IMG/VR virus record: IMGVR_UViG_3300007722_000150
Coordinates: 1 to 20,201 of that record
DNA: 20,201 nucleotides
Strand: one strand, 5' to 3'
Source: a virus
Shown here: positions 7,029 through 14,514 of the stretch, one piece after another
Position numbering within the stretch: position 1 is the first letter of the stretch
How the letters are laid out: each line of letters starts with the position of its first letter
Translations under genes and position numbers: made by a program
The notes under the pieces: generated by a model
Databases searched by the model: none
What the model was told of the DNA's origin: nothing
Seen by the model: only the letters and a program-made list of their open reading frames with translations

Positions 7029-7790
7029 ATGAGGCTTAGAGACTTTCTGGTTGTTGTCCCGTACAAGAAGGCATCAGCCGGGAGCAAGGCCATCGCCAAG
7101 GGATTGAAGGTTGAACGTATTAATCACCCTGAATTGATCAGAGGTGGCCACCACGTCATCAACTGGGGGAATACCAAATGGCGTTCACCTGTTGCTGCGC
7201 GAATATACAACAAGCCTGAGAACTTGGCTAACGCTGTGAACAAGCTCAAGGCATTCCGTATCTTGGAAGAGGCTCGCGTGCCTATCCCCGCGTACACCAC
7301 CGACAAGCACCAAGCCGAGGAGTGGCTTCGACAGAAGGGCACCATCGTTGTGTGTCGTCGGCTGCTTTCGGCATCGGGTGGCAAAGGCATCGTCATTGCC
7401 AAAAATAGAGTTGACATTGTTGACTCCCCGTTGTATACTAGGTATGTGAAGAAGAAGCGGGAGTACCGGGTCCATGTCTTCCAAGGCAGGATCATAGGTT
7501 ACAAGCGTAAGATCAAGCACCGTGGTGTAGAGACTAGCTCTGACTACGTGCGGTCTCACAGTAACGGCTACAGGTACATCATTGACCCTGAGCACCCACC
7601 TAGCCAGTCAGTCCTTGATGCTGCTGTAGCAGCTTGTGGAGCCCTCCGGCTGGACTTCGGAGGGGTTGATGTCATGTGGGTCAAGAAAGGTGACAAGTCA
7701 TACGTGCTTGAGGTCAACTGTGCTCCCGGTCTCACTGACATGACTGGTCAATGGTATATTGATGCATTCAAACGGAAGTACAGAGAATGA
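7029..7790 (+). CDS. ATP-grasp ligase (RimK-like)
   Basis: The ATG at 7029 (MRLRDFLVVVPYKK) lies seven bases after GAGGAG at 7016-7021. Upstream in-frame ATGs read through the shadow of the acidic tail of the previous gene and are rejected. In 253 residues it shows the ATP-grasp order: an N-terminal pre-ATP region, the glycine-rich loop SASGGKGIVIAK (114-125), REYRVHVF (144-151), the metal-binding segment RLDFGGVDVMWV (207-218) and LEVNCAPGLTDM (227-238). This group activates a carboxylate as an acyl phosphate and couples it to an amine, as RimK does in adding glutamate. It is the third ATP-dependent amide-forming enzyme of the island and probably adds amino acids or a similar unit. Confidence 0.92.
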   Translation: MRLRDFLVVVPYKKASAGSKAIAKGLKVERINHPELIRGGHHVINWGNTKWRSPVAARIYNKPENLANAVNKLKAFRILEEARVPIPAYTTDKHQAEEWLRQKGTIVVCRRLLSASGGKGIVIAKNRVDIVDSPLYTRYVKKKREYRVHVFQGRIIGYKRKIKHRGVETSSDYVRSHSNGYRYIIDPEHPPSQSVLDAAVAACGALRLDFGGVDVMWVKKGDKSYVLEVNCAPGLTDMTGQWYIDAFKRKYRE

Positions 7791-7864
7791 GTGACGTCCA
7801 CCCCGCTTGCGTCAACTGTCGCTCCCACGCCGCCATCGCTGCTTACCGTGAGGCTAAGAAATAA
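7787..7864 (+). CDS. 25-residue CxxC microprotein
   Basis: An ATG in a 4-base ATGA overlap with the ATP-grasp stop opens a 25-codon frame (MSDVHPACVNCRSH...AKK), ending at TAA 7862-7864 just before the next gene. GGAAG lies about nine bases upstream. One CVNC pair could hold half of a zinc site. Without it, 77 bases would be unused in an otherwise tightly packed operon. Short length means chance cannot be excluded. Confidence 0.4.
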   Translation: MSDVHPACVNCRSHAAIAAYREAKK

Positions 7865-7867
7865 CCA

Positions 7868-8137
7868 ATGCCGTATAGAATGTATGATAAGCGGGGTCGT
7901 GGAGATTCCGGTACCATGTCCATGGCCCTCTGGGGTAAAGATGGAAAGATCGAAACAGAAGATTTTGCCCGACCTCGTGTAGGGGTGGCTATGCGGGTTG
8001 GCTCACTTTCTGGTCGTAGCTACTCTTCACACGACTGGTGGCAAACCACCACCATCAAAGAAATCGTTGAAGACACCCCTGAGAAGATTGTGTTCCGAAC
8101 CCTTTCGGGCTCCATCTACACATGGGAGCACTTTTAA
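7868..8137 (+). CDS. unknown protein (89 aa)
   Basis: The ATG at 7868 follows the previous small frame by three bases. The start context AATAACCAATG is repeated exactly before the next gene. The product (MPYRMYDKRGRGDSGT...) appears beta-rich, with TTTIKEIVEDTPEKIVFRTLSGSIYTWEHF at its end, reminiscent of a small SH3-like or KOW-like barrel, though I cannot assign a family. No Cys, signal or membrane segment is seen. It is probably co-transcribed with the island upstream. Confidence 0.6.
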   Translation: MPYRMYDKRGRGDSGTMSMALWGKDGKIETEDFARPRVGVAMRVGSLSGRSYSSHDWWQTTTIKEIVEDTPEKIVFRTLSGSIYTWEHF

Positions 8138-8166
8138 CTGATGCGCAATAAGAAAAGGAATAACCA

Positions 8167-8355
8167 ATGCGCTGTCACATTTGCGATACAATCCTTATCA
8201 ACATTCATGTGGAGGCTGGTGGTAAAATCGACCCATGTGGGACATGCCAAGAAGCTATTGATGACTGTGTAGAAGGCTACGAAGAAGCCTCAGTCACCAA
8301 GTATGAGGACTTTATCCACTACCCTGATTTTCCGTTTCATGAAGGTGAGATTTGA
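8167..8355 (+). CDS. small putative zinc-binding protein (62 aa)
   Basis: The ATG at 8167 is preceded by AAGGA about eight bases upstream. The product begins MRCHICDTIL and has a second pair in PCGTCQE about 20 residues later, forming a CxxC-x(n)-CxxC zinc knuckle. An acidic, aromatic tail ends HEGEI. Such proteins are common in phage early regions, and many bind host proteins or nucleic acid. The stop overlaps the next possible start (TTGA). Function unknown. Confidence 0.62.
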   Translation: MRCHICDTILINIHVEAGGKIDPCGTCQEAIDDCVEGYEEASVTKYEDFIHYPDFPFHEGEI

Positions 8356-8540
8356 TCGTACCAGAAATCCTGCGCCGCATAGCCCGCGCAGAGGCAGCAA
8401 TAAAAAACCTACACACAACCGAGATTGTCCGTGTACGGCTACTAGCTCCAGAATTGGAAATCCTCAACCTCGCACTTAATGGAGCAGCACAACGGAACAG
8501 CGCCCAAAGGCTAAATTCCTCCGACATTCCCCCTGCCTAG
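8352..8540 (+). CDS. unknown protein overlapping the primase N-terminus (62 aa)
   Basis: A TTG at 8352 overlaps the preceding stop and follows AAGGTGAG at 8343-8350. The 62-residue product is mostly helical (EILRRIARAEAAIKNLHTTE, then LLAPELEILNLALNGAAQ) and has no family I recognise. It runs 62 bases into the primase-helicase region in another frame and stops inside the codons for the zinc finger. If it is not a gene, the stretch 8356-8478 would be empty. Confidence is limited by the TTG start. Confidence 0.45.
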   Translation: MIVPEILRRIARAEAAIKNLHTTEIVRVRLLAPELEILNLALNGAAQRNSAQRLNSSDIPPA

Positions 8541-10189
8541 ACTGTGGGTCATCGGACGGACTAGCCATATTCGACGACGGACACACTCATTGCTTTGTGT
8601 GTAGTCGCACTACCCAAAACAAATACATCCCACCATCAGGAAAACCTGATGTACAAGAGGAGAAGAAAATCAAAGCTCCACCACCTAATACCGAGAAAAG
8701 GTCTATTCGGCCTGTGCCTACAGATTTCAAGGCTCTCGAAGACCGTCAAATCTCTACCGATACAGCCCGACTGTACAAGTTCGGGTACTACGAAGACGGT
8801 GCGTACATACATACCTACCCCCGGTTCCGTAACGGTTCCCATATAGCCAATCAATTCAGGCTACGTGGCAAGAAAGATTTCCGGTGGGAGGGTTCCCAAG
8901 ATAAGATGGAACTGATTGGCCAGCACGCATTCCCTGCGGGCTCAGCCAAGTCGATAACTATCACGGAAGGTGCCTGCGATGCAGCTGCCAGCTACGAACT
9001 ACAAGGGTCCAAGTGGCCTGTCGTTGGCGTCACAGCAGCATCCACAGCCCGTAAGGAGGTGCTTGATAACTTCGAGTATCTAGCCTCGTTCGAGAACATC
9101 GTAATCTGTATGGACTCAGATGATCCGGGGCGGGAAGCCGCTATGCGTATCGCTGAAATTCTCCCCCTTGGGCGCACCAAGATTGTAACCATGCGCCGAC
9201 ACAAGGACCCTAACGACTACCTCCGTGCAAACATGCAGAAGGAGTATATGAGCGAGTGGTGGGGTGCTCCCCTCTACATGCCCGCTGCTCTCCGTACTGG
9301 TAAGGAGTTGTGGAAGGAGATTGAAACACCTCCTGAACTCAGCTTCCTTGATTACCCGTGGGCTACCCTTACCGAGAAGACATACGGTATGCGGCAATCC
9401 GAGCTTATCATCCTCAACGCTGAGACGGGGGTGGGTAAGACCACTGTTACCAACATGATCTCTTATCACATCCTTCGGAATACCCCGGATGATGTGAAGA
9501 TCGGTCAAATGAAATTGGAGGAAACCAATCGCGATTCTGGTCTTGGCCTGCTTAGTATTCACGCAGGTCGTCGTCTCCATCTTCCTGATGAATGGGCTGC
9601 GACGAGCCCAGAGGAACTACGCGGACTCTATGACGAAGTCCTTAATAACGACCGCGTTGTTTTTTGGGATCACTTTGGTTCAAATAGCATTCATGCTGTT
9701 CTCGCTAAAATCCAACATATGGCTGCATTGGGCTGTAGGTATGTGGTACTGGATCACCTCAGTATCATTGTATCTGACCAGTCCGGGGACGAAAGGAAGC
9801 AGCTGGACGAAATCATAACGAAGATCAAGACTGAGTGTATGAAGCTCAAGATTTGTGTCATCGCTGTCATTCACCAGAACAGGCAGGGCCAGATCAGGGG
9901 TACAGCAGGCGTCGAGCAGCTGGCTAACGACATTCTCAAGCTTGAGCGTGAGCGTGAGAGCCCTGATAATTGGCGTCGTAACGTAGTCAAGATAACTATC
10001 CAGAAGAACCGATTTGCTGGCGCTGGTGGTCACGTCTACCTGTTCTTTGACAGCAAGACAGGACTCCTTACTGAACTCAGTAAAGATGAGATTAACGTCT
10101 ACGAGAAAGGTGGGACTGTCGTGTCTACTGCCCCTGTGCGAGAAGGTTCATGGGACTTTGATCTGGAGAATGAAGCAGCAGCGGTATGA
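8479..10189 (+). CDS. T7-type DNA primase-helicase (apparent frame shift at its start)
   Basis: The main frame is open from 8480. It encodes a T7 gp4-type zinc-binding domain (HSPCLDCGSSDG and THCFVC, about 8525-8602), a TOPRIM primase domain (ITITEGACDAA; MDSDDPGREAA) and a RecA-type helicase with Walker A NAETGVGKTT near 9417-9446, a Walker B-like YVVLDHLSII and an H4-like segment VIAVIHQNRQGQIRG. It synthesises RNA primers and unwinds DNA 5'-3'. No ATG, GTG or TTG precedes the zinc finger in this frame. The ATG at 8479 is one base out of frame, and a +1 shift at CCC AAA (8503-8508) would give MEQHNGTAPKAKFLRHSPC, a natural N-terminus. A GTG at 8597 is in frame but cuts the finger in half. 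ACG at 8492, seven bases after GGAG, is another option. The stop overlaps the polymerase ATG. Confidence 0.88.
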
Positions 10190-11994
10190 AATACCTAAGC
10201 TATGATGAGAACTACTGGTCTCTAGACGTCGAGGCAGATAGCCTTAAGCCAACCCAAATCTGGGTGGTACGAACAAAAAACATAAGAACGGGAGAGAAAT
10301 GTTCGTTCAGAACAGCCAAAGACTTCAACGAGTGGATGAGCGATGAAAAAATCATCATCGCGTTTAATGGCCTCCATTATGATATTCCTGTACTGCGCTC
10401 TCTTTGGGGCGCTGATATTCCCACTTCTCGTTGTATTGATCCCATGCTTCTTGGGTATCTGCTTGATCCTTATCTTTCTGGGGGCCATTCGCTAGAAGCT
10501 TGGGGTCATCGAGTTAAACTCCCCAAGATATCGTTTGATGACTACTCAAGGTACACCCCCGAGATGGAGGTGTATTGTGAGCGAGATGCAGATATCTGCG
10601 CCCGTGTCTATGTTGCCCTTTGCAACAAGCTGACAGCCATGAGGTACTCCGAATCCGCTATCTGGATTGAGCACCACTTCGCAGCTGTTATCGAGGAACA
10701 ACAAGTCAACGGGTTCAAGTTCGACCTTGAAGGAGCCGAGAAGCTCTACAAGGAACTCCGTGATAAAGAGGCTGAGCTTAATGAACACATCAGAAACTTT
10801 TTCCCTGCCCGGCTTAAGTCAGCCGGTACATATCAGTATCGCATCACAAAACAGGGCGAGCCGTACTCTTCTTACATTAAACATACCGAACGATATCCTG
10901 AAGTCCGAAGGTATGAGGACGGCACTTATGAGTGCTTTGAGTATCAACATTTCAACGTTGGGTCACCAACTCAACGGCTCTCACGTCTGCTAGAGCATGG
11001 GTTTAAGCCAACAAAGAAAACCAAGACAGGGGGATGGGCAACAGGTGAAGATGTTGTTCTAGAGTTCTTTGAAGAAAGTGGGATACCGGAGGTTGGGATG
11101 ATCGCAGAGTGGCTTGTTCACAACGGGCGAGCCAACATGCTTAACAACTGGTTGGAGAATCTTGATCGTGCTGATAATTGCATTCGTGGTTCTGTTTTTA
11201 CATGTGGTGCTGGTAGTCGTCGCTGCCGCCATGCTAGCCCTAACACCGCAAACATCCCGAGCACAGAGTCTAAGTTTGGGGCTGAGTGCCGTTCTCTGTG
11301 GCGTGCTAGGGATGGCCGCGTGTTGGTGGGGATTGACGCAGCTGGTCTAGAGGGGCGTGTTCTGGTCCACTATCTCGGAGGCCGTAAAGACGCCTACGAC
11401 TACATCATCGACACCCAAAACGCTTTCGGTGTCAAGGACTTCCACACTTTGAACGCCCAGCAGCTTACCAAAGCTGGTATCCCCAAGGAGAGAAAGCCAT
11501 GCAAGAACGACTTCTACGCCATGATCTACGGCGCACAAGACAAGAAGCTAGGAGCAATGTCAGGTGGTGATGAAGCCCTTGGAGCCCGTATCCGACACGT
11601 CCTCGGAGACGCAGTCCCCGGTTTGGGGGGCCTTATGGAAGAAGCTGGTAACGAATTTAAAAGCACGGGGGGCATCCTTCGAACAGTTGACGGAGGATTT
11701 GTCAGATGCCCCTCACCGCACGCGGCGCTTAACTACAGATGTCAGTCGTGTGGAGCGATCATCATGAAACTAGGAGCAATCCTACTAGACAGGGAGATTA
11801 AGAAACATGGATGGGATGCACTCAAAGTTGGAGACATCCACGACGAATGGCAATACGACTGTGACCCTGACTGTTCAGAACTTGTCGGACAAGCAGGTAT
11901 CGAAGCTATTAAGCTGGCTGGCGTCAAGCTTAAGATTCGCGTACCCCTCGATGGAACTTACGCGATTGCCGCCAATTGGGCAGGAACCCACTAA
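10186..11994 (+). CDS. T7-like family A DNA polymerase with 3'-5' exonuclease
   Basis: This is the replicative polymerase, starting in an ATGA overlap with the helicase. The exonuclease domain shows SLDVEADSL (Exo I), AFNGLHYDIPVL (Exo II) and a third acidic motif YCERDADIC. The polymerase domain has an RHASPNTANIP segment matching the T7 region before motif A, then motif A GIDAAGLEGRVL (catalytic D384, the Glu of the steric gate present), motif B KNDFYAMIYGA (K440, Y444) and motif C DIHDEWQ (D553, E554). At 602 residues it is about 100 shorter than T7 polymerase (704). Whether a thioredoxin-binding loop exists cannot be settled by eye. It pairs with the primase-helicase upstream and the SSB downstream. 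Confidence 0.96.
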   Translation: MKYLSYDENYWSLDVEADSLKPTQIWVVRTKNIRTGEKCSFRTAKDFNEWMSDEKIIIAFNGLHYDIPVLRSLWGADIPTSRCIDPMLLGYLLDPYLSGGHSLEAWGHRVKLPKISFDDYSRYTPEMEVYCERDADICARVYVALCNKLTAMRYSESAIWIEHHFAAVIEEQQVNGFKFDLEGAEKLYKELRDKEAELNEHIRNFFPARLKSAGTYQYRITKQGEPYSSYIKHTERYPEVRRYEDGTYECFEYQHFNVGSPTQRLSRLLEHGFKPTKKTKTGGWATGEDVVLEFFEESGIPEVGMIAEWLVHNGRANMLNNWLENLDRADNCIRGSVFTCGAGSRRCRHASPNTANIPSTESKFGAECRSLWRARDGRVLVGIDAAGLEGRVLVHYLGGRKDAYDYIIDTQNAFGVKDFHTLNAQQLTKAGIPKERKPCKNDFYAMIYGAQDKKLGAMSGGDEALGARIRHVLGDAVPGLGGLMEEAGNEFKSTGGILRTVDGGFVRCPSPHAALNYRCQSCGAIIMKLGAILLDREIKKHGWDALKVGDIHDEWQYDCDPDCSELVGQAGIEAIKLAGVKLKIRVPLDGTYAIAANWAGTH

Positions 11995-12015
11995 CTATAT
12001 TACAAAGGTAATTTG

Positions 12016-12423
12016 ATGAGCCCAGATAAAAACTTGGCCCTAGTAATCAAGTACCCTGAGATTTTCAGGGACCGACGGGGCAACATGCAGGAAACCGCCA
12101 TGTGTTGGGGTTTTGACTGTGGGGATGGGTGGTATGATATCTTGGATAGGCTTTGTGCCACTCTTATAGAGTTGTCAAAAGAGGCGTACCCCCCACATAT
12201 CCCAGTAGCCTCACAGGTTAAAGAAAAGTATGGGGGACTTCGGTTCTATCTGGTGTCCGGGACGCGTGCCCAGTACGACGCTTGTGCCACAGCTGAACTT
12301 GAGTCAGAAAAAACTTGTGAACAATGTGGGGAGCCCGGCGAGATAAGGGGAAGGGGTTGGTTTTACGCAGCTTGTGATGCTCATAACAGAGAAGATGATA
12401 AAAGTATTGACATCGAGCCCTAG
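12016..12423 (+). CDS. conserved phage protein of unknown function with C-terminal CxxC (135 aa)
   Basis: The ATG at 12016 has AAGG at 12005-12008, seven bases ahead. The product carries a pattern I recall from many phage and bacterial proteins without assigned function: CWGFDCGDGWYDILDRLC (about residues 29-46), then VKEKYGGLRFYLVSG, then TCEQCGEPGEIRG with one further Cys, probably a zinc ribbon. It lies between the polymerase and SSB genes. Its last codons and stop overlap promoter P2, so transcription through it may compete with P2. Confidence 0.75.
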   Translation: MSPDKNLALVIKYPEIFRDRRGNMQETAMCWGFDCGDGWYDILDRLCATLIELSKEAYPPHIPVASQVKEKYGGLRFYLVSGTRAQYDACATAELESEKTCEQCGEPGEIRGRGWFYAACDAHNREDDKSIDIEP

Positions 12424-12435
12424 TCACGGTATAAT
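12407..12435 (+). promoter_or_regulatory. sigma70 promoter P2 (SSB/nuclease operon)
   Basis: Perfect TTGACA (12407-12412), a 17-base spacer and perfect TATAAT (12430-12435) are present. The -35 and part of the spacer lie in the last codons of the preceding gene, whose TAG is inside the spacer. Expected start near 12442, about 28 bases before the SSB start codon. The spacer shares GCCCTAGT at the same offset with promoter P3, and both continue GGTATAATA then TAGGTAGA. Confidence 0.85.
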
Positions 12436-12469
12436 ATAGGTAGAAGTTCAACAAAGGAGACCAACTAAG

Positions 12470-13051
12470 TTGGCAAAAGCTAAGCTAGAGACCACCATCA
12501 TTCAGGCGGAAGCCTATTGGTGCAAACTTATCGGTAAGCCCCGTGATTCCTACGATGGGAAGCACAAGGAGTGGACCGTTGATATTGTTCTTGACAAAGC
12601 TGGGTTGAAGTCCCTCAAGGACTTCGGTATTGATCCCTTCTACGTCAAGAAAGGCAAGACGAACAAAGACGGTACGATTAACTACCTGACAGGTAAGCCG
12701 GTACTCAAACTTGTCCGTAAATCTGTTCGGTCGGATGGCTCCCCAGCCAACCCTGTACAGATCAGGGACGCTACTGGTGAGCCTTGGAACGGTGATCTGA
12801 TTGGCAACGGTTCTGTTGTCAACATCAAGATCATGAAGTTTGAGGTGGCTCTCCCTAACCAACCTCGTCGAATGAAGCCCTATCTGCTTGAGATGCAGGT
12901 GTGGGACCTTGTGCTGTATGAAGGTGGTGGCAGCGATGGTGGCTTCCCCACAAAAGAGAAAGCTGTTGGTAAAGATGGTGATGACTTCGACTTTGGTGAG
13001 AACACCAACCACCAGAAAGACGTAGACTTCGACGACGAAATTCCGTTCTAA
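12470..13051 (+). CDS. single-stranded DNA-binding protein (T7 gp2.5-like)
   Basis: Start is the TTG at 12470 (MAKAKLETTIIQAEAYW), nine bases after AAGGAGA. It is the first gene after promoter P2. The 193-residue product has a beta-rich, basic OB-fold-like body (VRKSVRSDGS; NGDLIGNGSVVNIKIMKFEV). It ends in a flexible acidic tail DVDFDDEIPF, the hallmark of phage and bacterial SSBs, which recruits replication proteins through its final aromatic residue. Position among replication genes and size (T7 gp2.5 is 232 residues) agree. It binds exposed single strands and should contact the polymerase and helicase. Its stop overlaps the exonuclease ATG by one base. Confidence 0.88.
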   Translation: MAKAKLETTIIQAEAYWCKLIGKPRDSYDGKHKEWTVDIVLDKAGLKSLKDFGIDPFYVKKGKTNKDGTINYLTGKPVLKLVRKSVRSDGSPANPVQIRDATGEPWNGDLIGNGSVVNIKIMKFEVALPNQPRRMKPYLLEMQVWDLVLYEGGGSDGGFPTKEKAVGKDGDDFDFGENTNHQKDVDFDDEIPF

Positions 13052-13920
13052 TGAAGTCTATTGAAACACTTACTCAAGATGTAGAGAACCTATTTAATGG
13101 TCACGATCCAGACCCAGACAAGCTTGCCGCCTTTGCCCACCAACTCGCCGGGGTTGTTGGTAATAGGCTTCGAGCTAGCGGAGAACGACGGTCAAACTAT
13201 CTACGCCTCTCTAACATCGGAAAACCAGCACGGCAGGTATACTACGACATTCAAGGTTACGGACCAAACTCTCGTGGAACACCTGAAACACTCGACGCTT
13301 CCGATAAGCTCAAATTCCTTTATGGAGACATTATTGAAGAGCTTTTCCTCTATCTTGCAGAAGAAGCTGGGCACAGCGTTACCGACAGACAAAAAGAAGT
13401 AACGGTAGACGGAATCAAAGGTCATACTGACGGGAGGATTGACGGTGTACTTGTCGATGTTAAGAGTGCTTCTAAGTTCTCGTTCGCCAAATTCAATGAT
13501 GGCTCGTTTTTGCAAGGTGACGATCCTTTCGGATATGTCCTCCAACTCTCTGGGTACGGAAAGGATGAGGGGGATGCTAAGGGATACCTTTGGGTCATTG
13601 AGAAAGAGCGAGCAAAACAAGCTCTTGTTGAAGTGCCCTTGGTTGACCCCTCTCCTAAAATTGGAGAACTGAAAGATGCTTTATCGCGAGACGTTCCCCC
13701 TGCTCGATGTTATGAGGCTGTTCCCGTCGGGAAATCTGGCAACAAGGGTCTTCCAGTGGGATGCATATTCTGTTCCCACAAGAGGCACTGTTGGTCTGAT
13801 GCTAACAGAGGCCGGGGTTTGCGAGTATTTTCATACTCGAACGGGCCCACTTATCTCACTGAGGTTTTTGAAACTCCCCGAGTAGATGAAATAACAAATA
13901 CACATTGGAAGGAAGTATAA
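13051..13920 (+). CDS. PD-(D/E)XK exonuclease (Cas4/RecB-like)
   Basis: The 289-residue protein has the RecB-type nuclease core GHTDGRIDGVLVDVKSAS, with H125, D127, D131, D136 and K138 as likely metal-binding and catalytic residues, preceded by the helix LYGDIIEELFLYLAEE containing E96/E97. A C-terminal cluster of Cys (PARC, then GCIFCSHKRHC) could hold a zinc or iron-sulphur site as in Cas4/AddB relatives, although here all four are C-terminal. Likely job: degrading host DNA or processing phage DNA ends during recombination, the role filled in T7 by gp6, an unrelated family. It overlaps SSB by one base and lies upstream of the resolvase. Confidence 0.87.
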   Translation: MKSIETLTQDVENLFNGHDPDPDKLAAFAHQLAGVVGNRLRASGERRSNYLRLSNIGKPARQVYYDIQGYGPNSRGTPETLDASDKLKFLYGDIIEELFLYLAEEAGHSVTDRQKEVTVDGIKGHTDGRIDGVLVDVKSASKFSFAKFNDGSFLQGDDPFGYVLQLSGYGKDEGDAKGYLWVIEKERAKQALVEVPLVDPSPKIGELKDALSRDVPPARCYEAVPVGKSGNKGLPVGCIFCSHKRHCWSDANRGRGLRVFSYSNGPTYLTEVFETPRVDEITNTHWKEV

Positions 13921-13925
13921 CACTT

Positions 13926-14174
13926 ATGATGAAACTAGTGTCTGATAACGAAGAACCGGTTGAACCGGCAACCGTCTGGAAGATTGTCTTAGAGACGGCC
14001 AAAGACACGTTCATTGAGATCACAAAGCAGGGCTACCCCAGTTTCTCTGGACCCCTGTTTTGTATCTTCCCTACAGAGGAAGAGGGCTTTCCCCCCAACT
14101 TCTGTGTACCGTACCACCGCATCCTTTATGTCGATCCGGTTGTCACAGCTGGGATGAGCGACAGTGTCAACTAG
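13926..14174 (+). CDS. unknown protein (82 aa)
   Basis: The first ATG of a doublet at 13926 is preceded by GAAGGAAG about ten bases upstream. A TTG at 13905 in frame lies inside the exonuclease gene and is less likely. The product is acidic at its start (SDNEEPVEPATVWKIVLETA) and has two Cys-containing aromatic segments (GPLFCIFPTEEEGFPPNFC). No motif that I recognise. It overlaps the resolvase start by 11 bases, so it is probably coupled to it. Confidence 0.6.
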   Translation: MMKLVSDNEEPVEPATVWKIVLETAKDTFIEITKQGYPSFSGPLFCIFPTEEEGFPPNFCVPYHRILYVDPVVTAGMSDSVN

Positions 14175-14514
14175 GAAACGTTCTGGTTTTGAAGCAGAGG
14201 TCGGGCGCAAGCTTGGCCGTCTGCGCCGGGGGCAGTACGCTCACGAGATCGAGAAGCTGCCGTATGTCTACTACTACATCCCAGACTATACCAACAGGCG
14301 AACGGGGGTTATCATTGAGGTAAAGGGATACCTCGACCCAGAAGACATTCGGAAGATGCGGGCCATCAAGAAGGCTCACCCTGACCGACGTATCGTCTTC
14401 TGTTTCCAGAAGCCACATCAGAAAGTGTACAAACGCAAATGTACTCACGCTGAGTGGGCGGAGAGGAATGGTTTTGAATGGTGCTCCATTGAGAACATCA
14501 AGGAGTACGTGTGA
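14164..14514 (+). CDS. endonuclease I-like Holliday junction resolvase (T7 gp3-like)
   Basis: GTG at 14164 with GGATGAG just upstream gives 116 residues. The order RKRSGFEAEVGRKL, then PDYTNRRTGVIIEVKGYL, then HPDRRIVFCFQ follows T7 endonuclease I. The catalytic residues are D41, E52 and K54, with an N-terminal acidic residue (E10 or E12) in the place of T7 E20. It should cut branched DNA as a domain-swapped dimer, resolving replication and recombination junctions before packaging and helping break down host DNA. It is shorter than T7 gp3 (149 residues), mostly at the termini. Its stop overlaps the next GTG (GTGTGA). Confidence 0.92.
   Translation: MSTRKRSGFEAEVGRKLGRLRRGQYAHEIEKLPYVYYYIPDYTNRRTGVIIEVKGYLDPEDIRKMRAIKKAHPDRRIVFCFQKPHQKVYKRKCTHAEWAERNGFEWCSIENIKEYV

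Noticed and set aside
8528-8540. A -1 shift joining the 62-codon gene at 8352 to the primase on CCCCCT just before the first zinc-finger Cys
   Set aside because: The primase-frame residues KAKFLRHSP before that Cys already look like genuine primase N-terminal sequence, so the shift would have to occur earlier. It remains a less likely alternative.
8597-8599. GTG as the start of the primase-helicase
   Set aside because: It cuts the zinc finger between its third and fourth Cys and has no good ribosome site. The upstream frame is clearly coding.
9680-10033. Minus-strand frames opposite the helicase and polymerase
   Set aside because: No supporting signals; the plus-strand enzymes are unambiguous.
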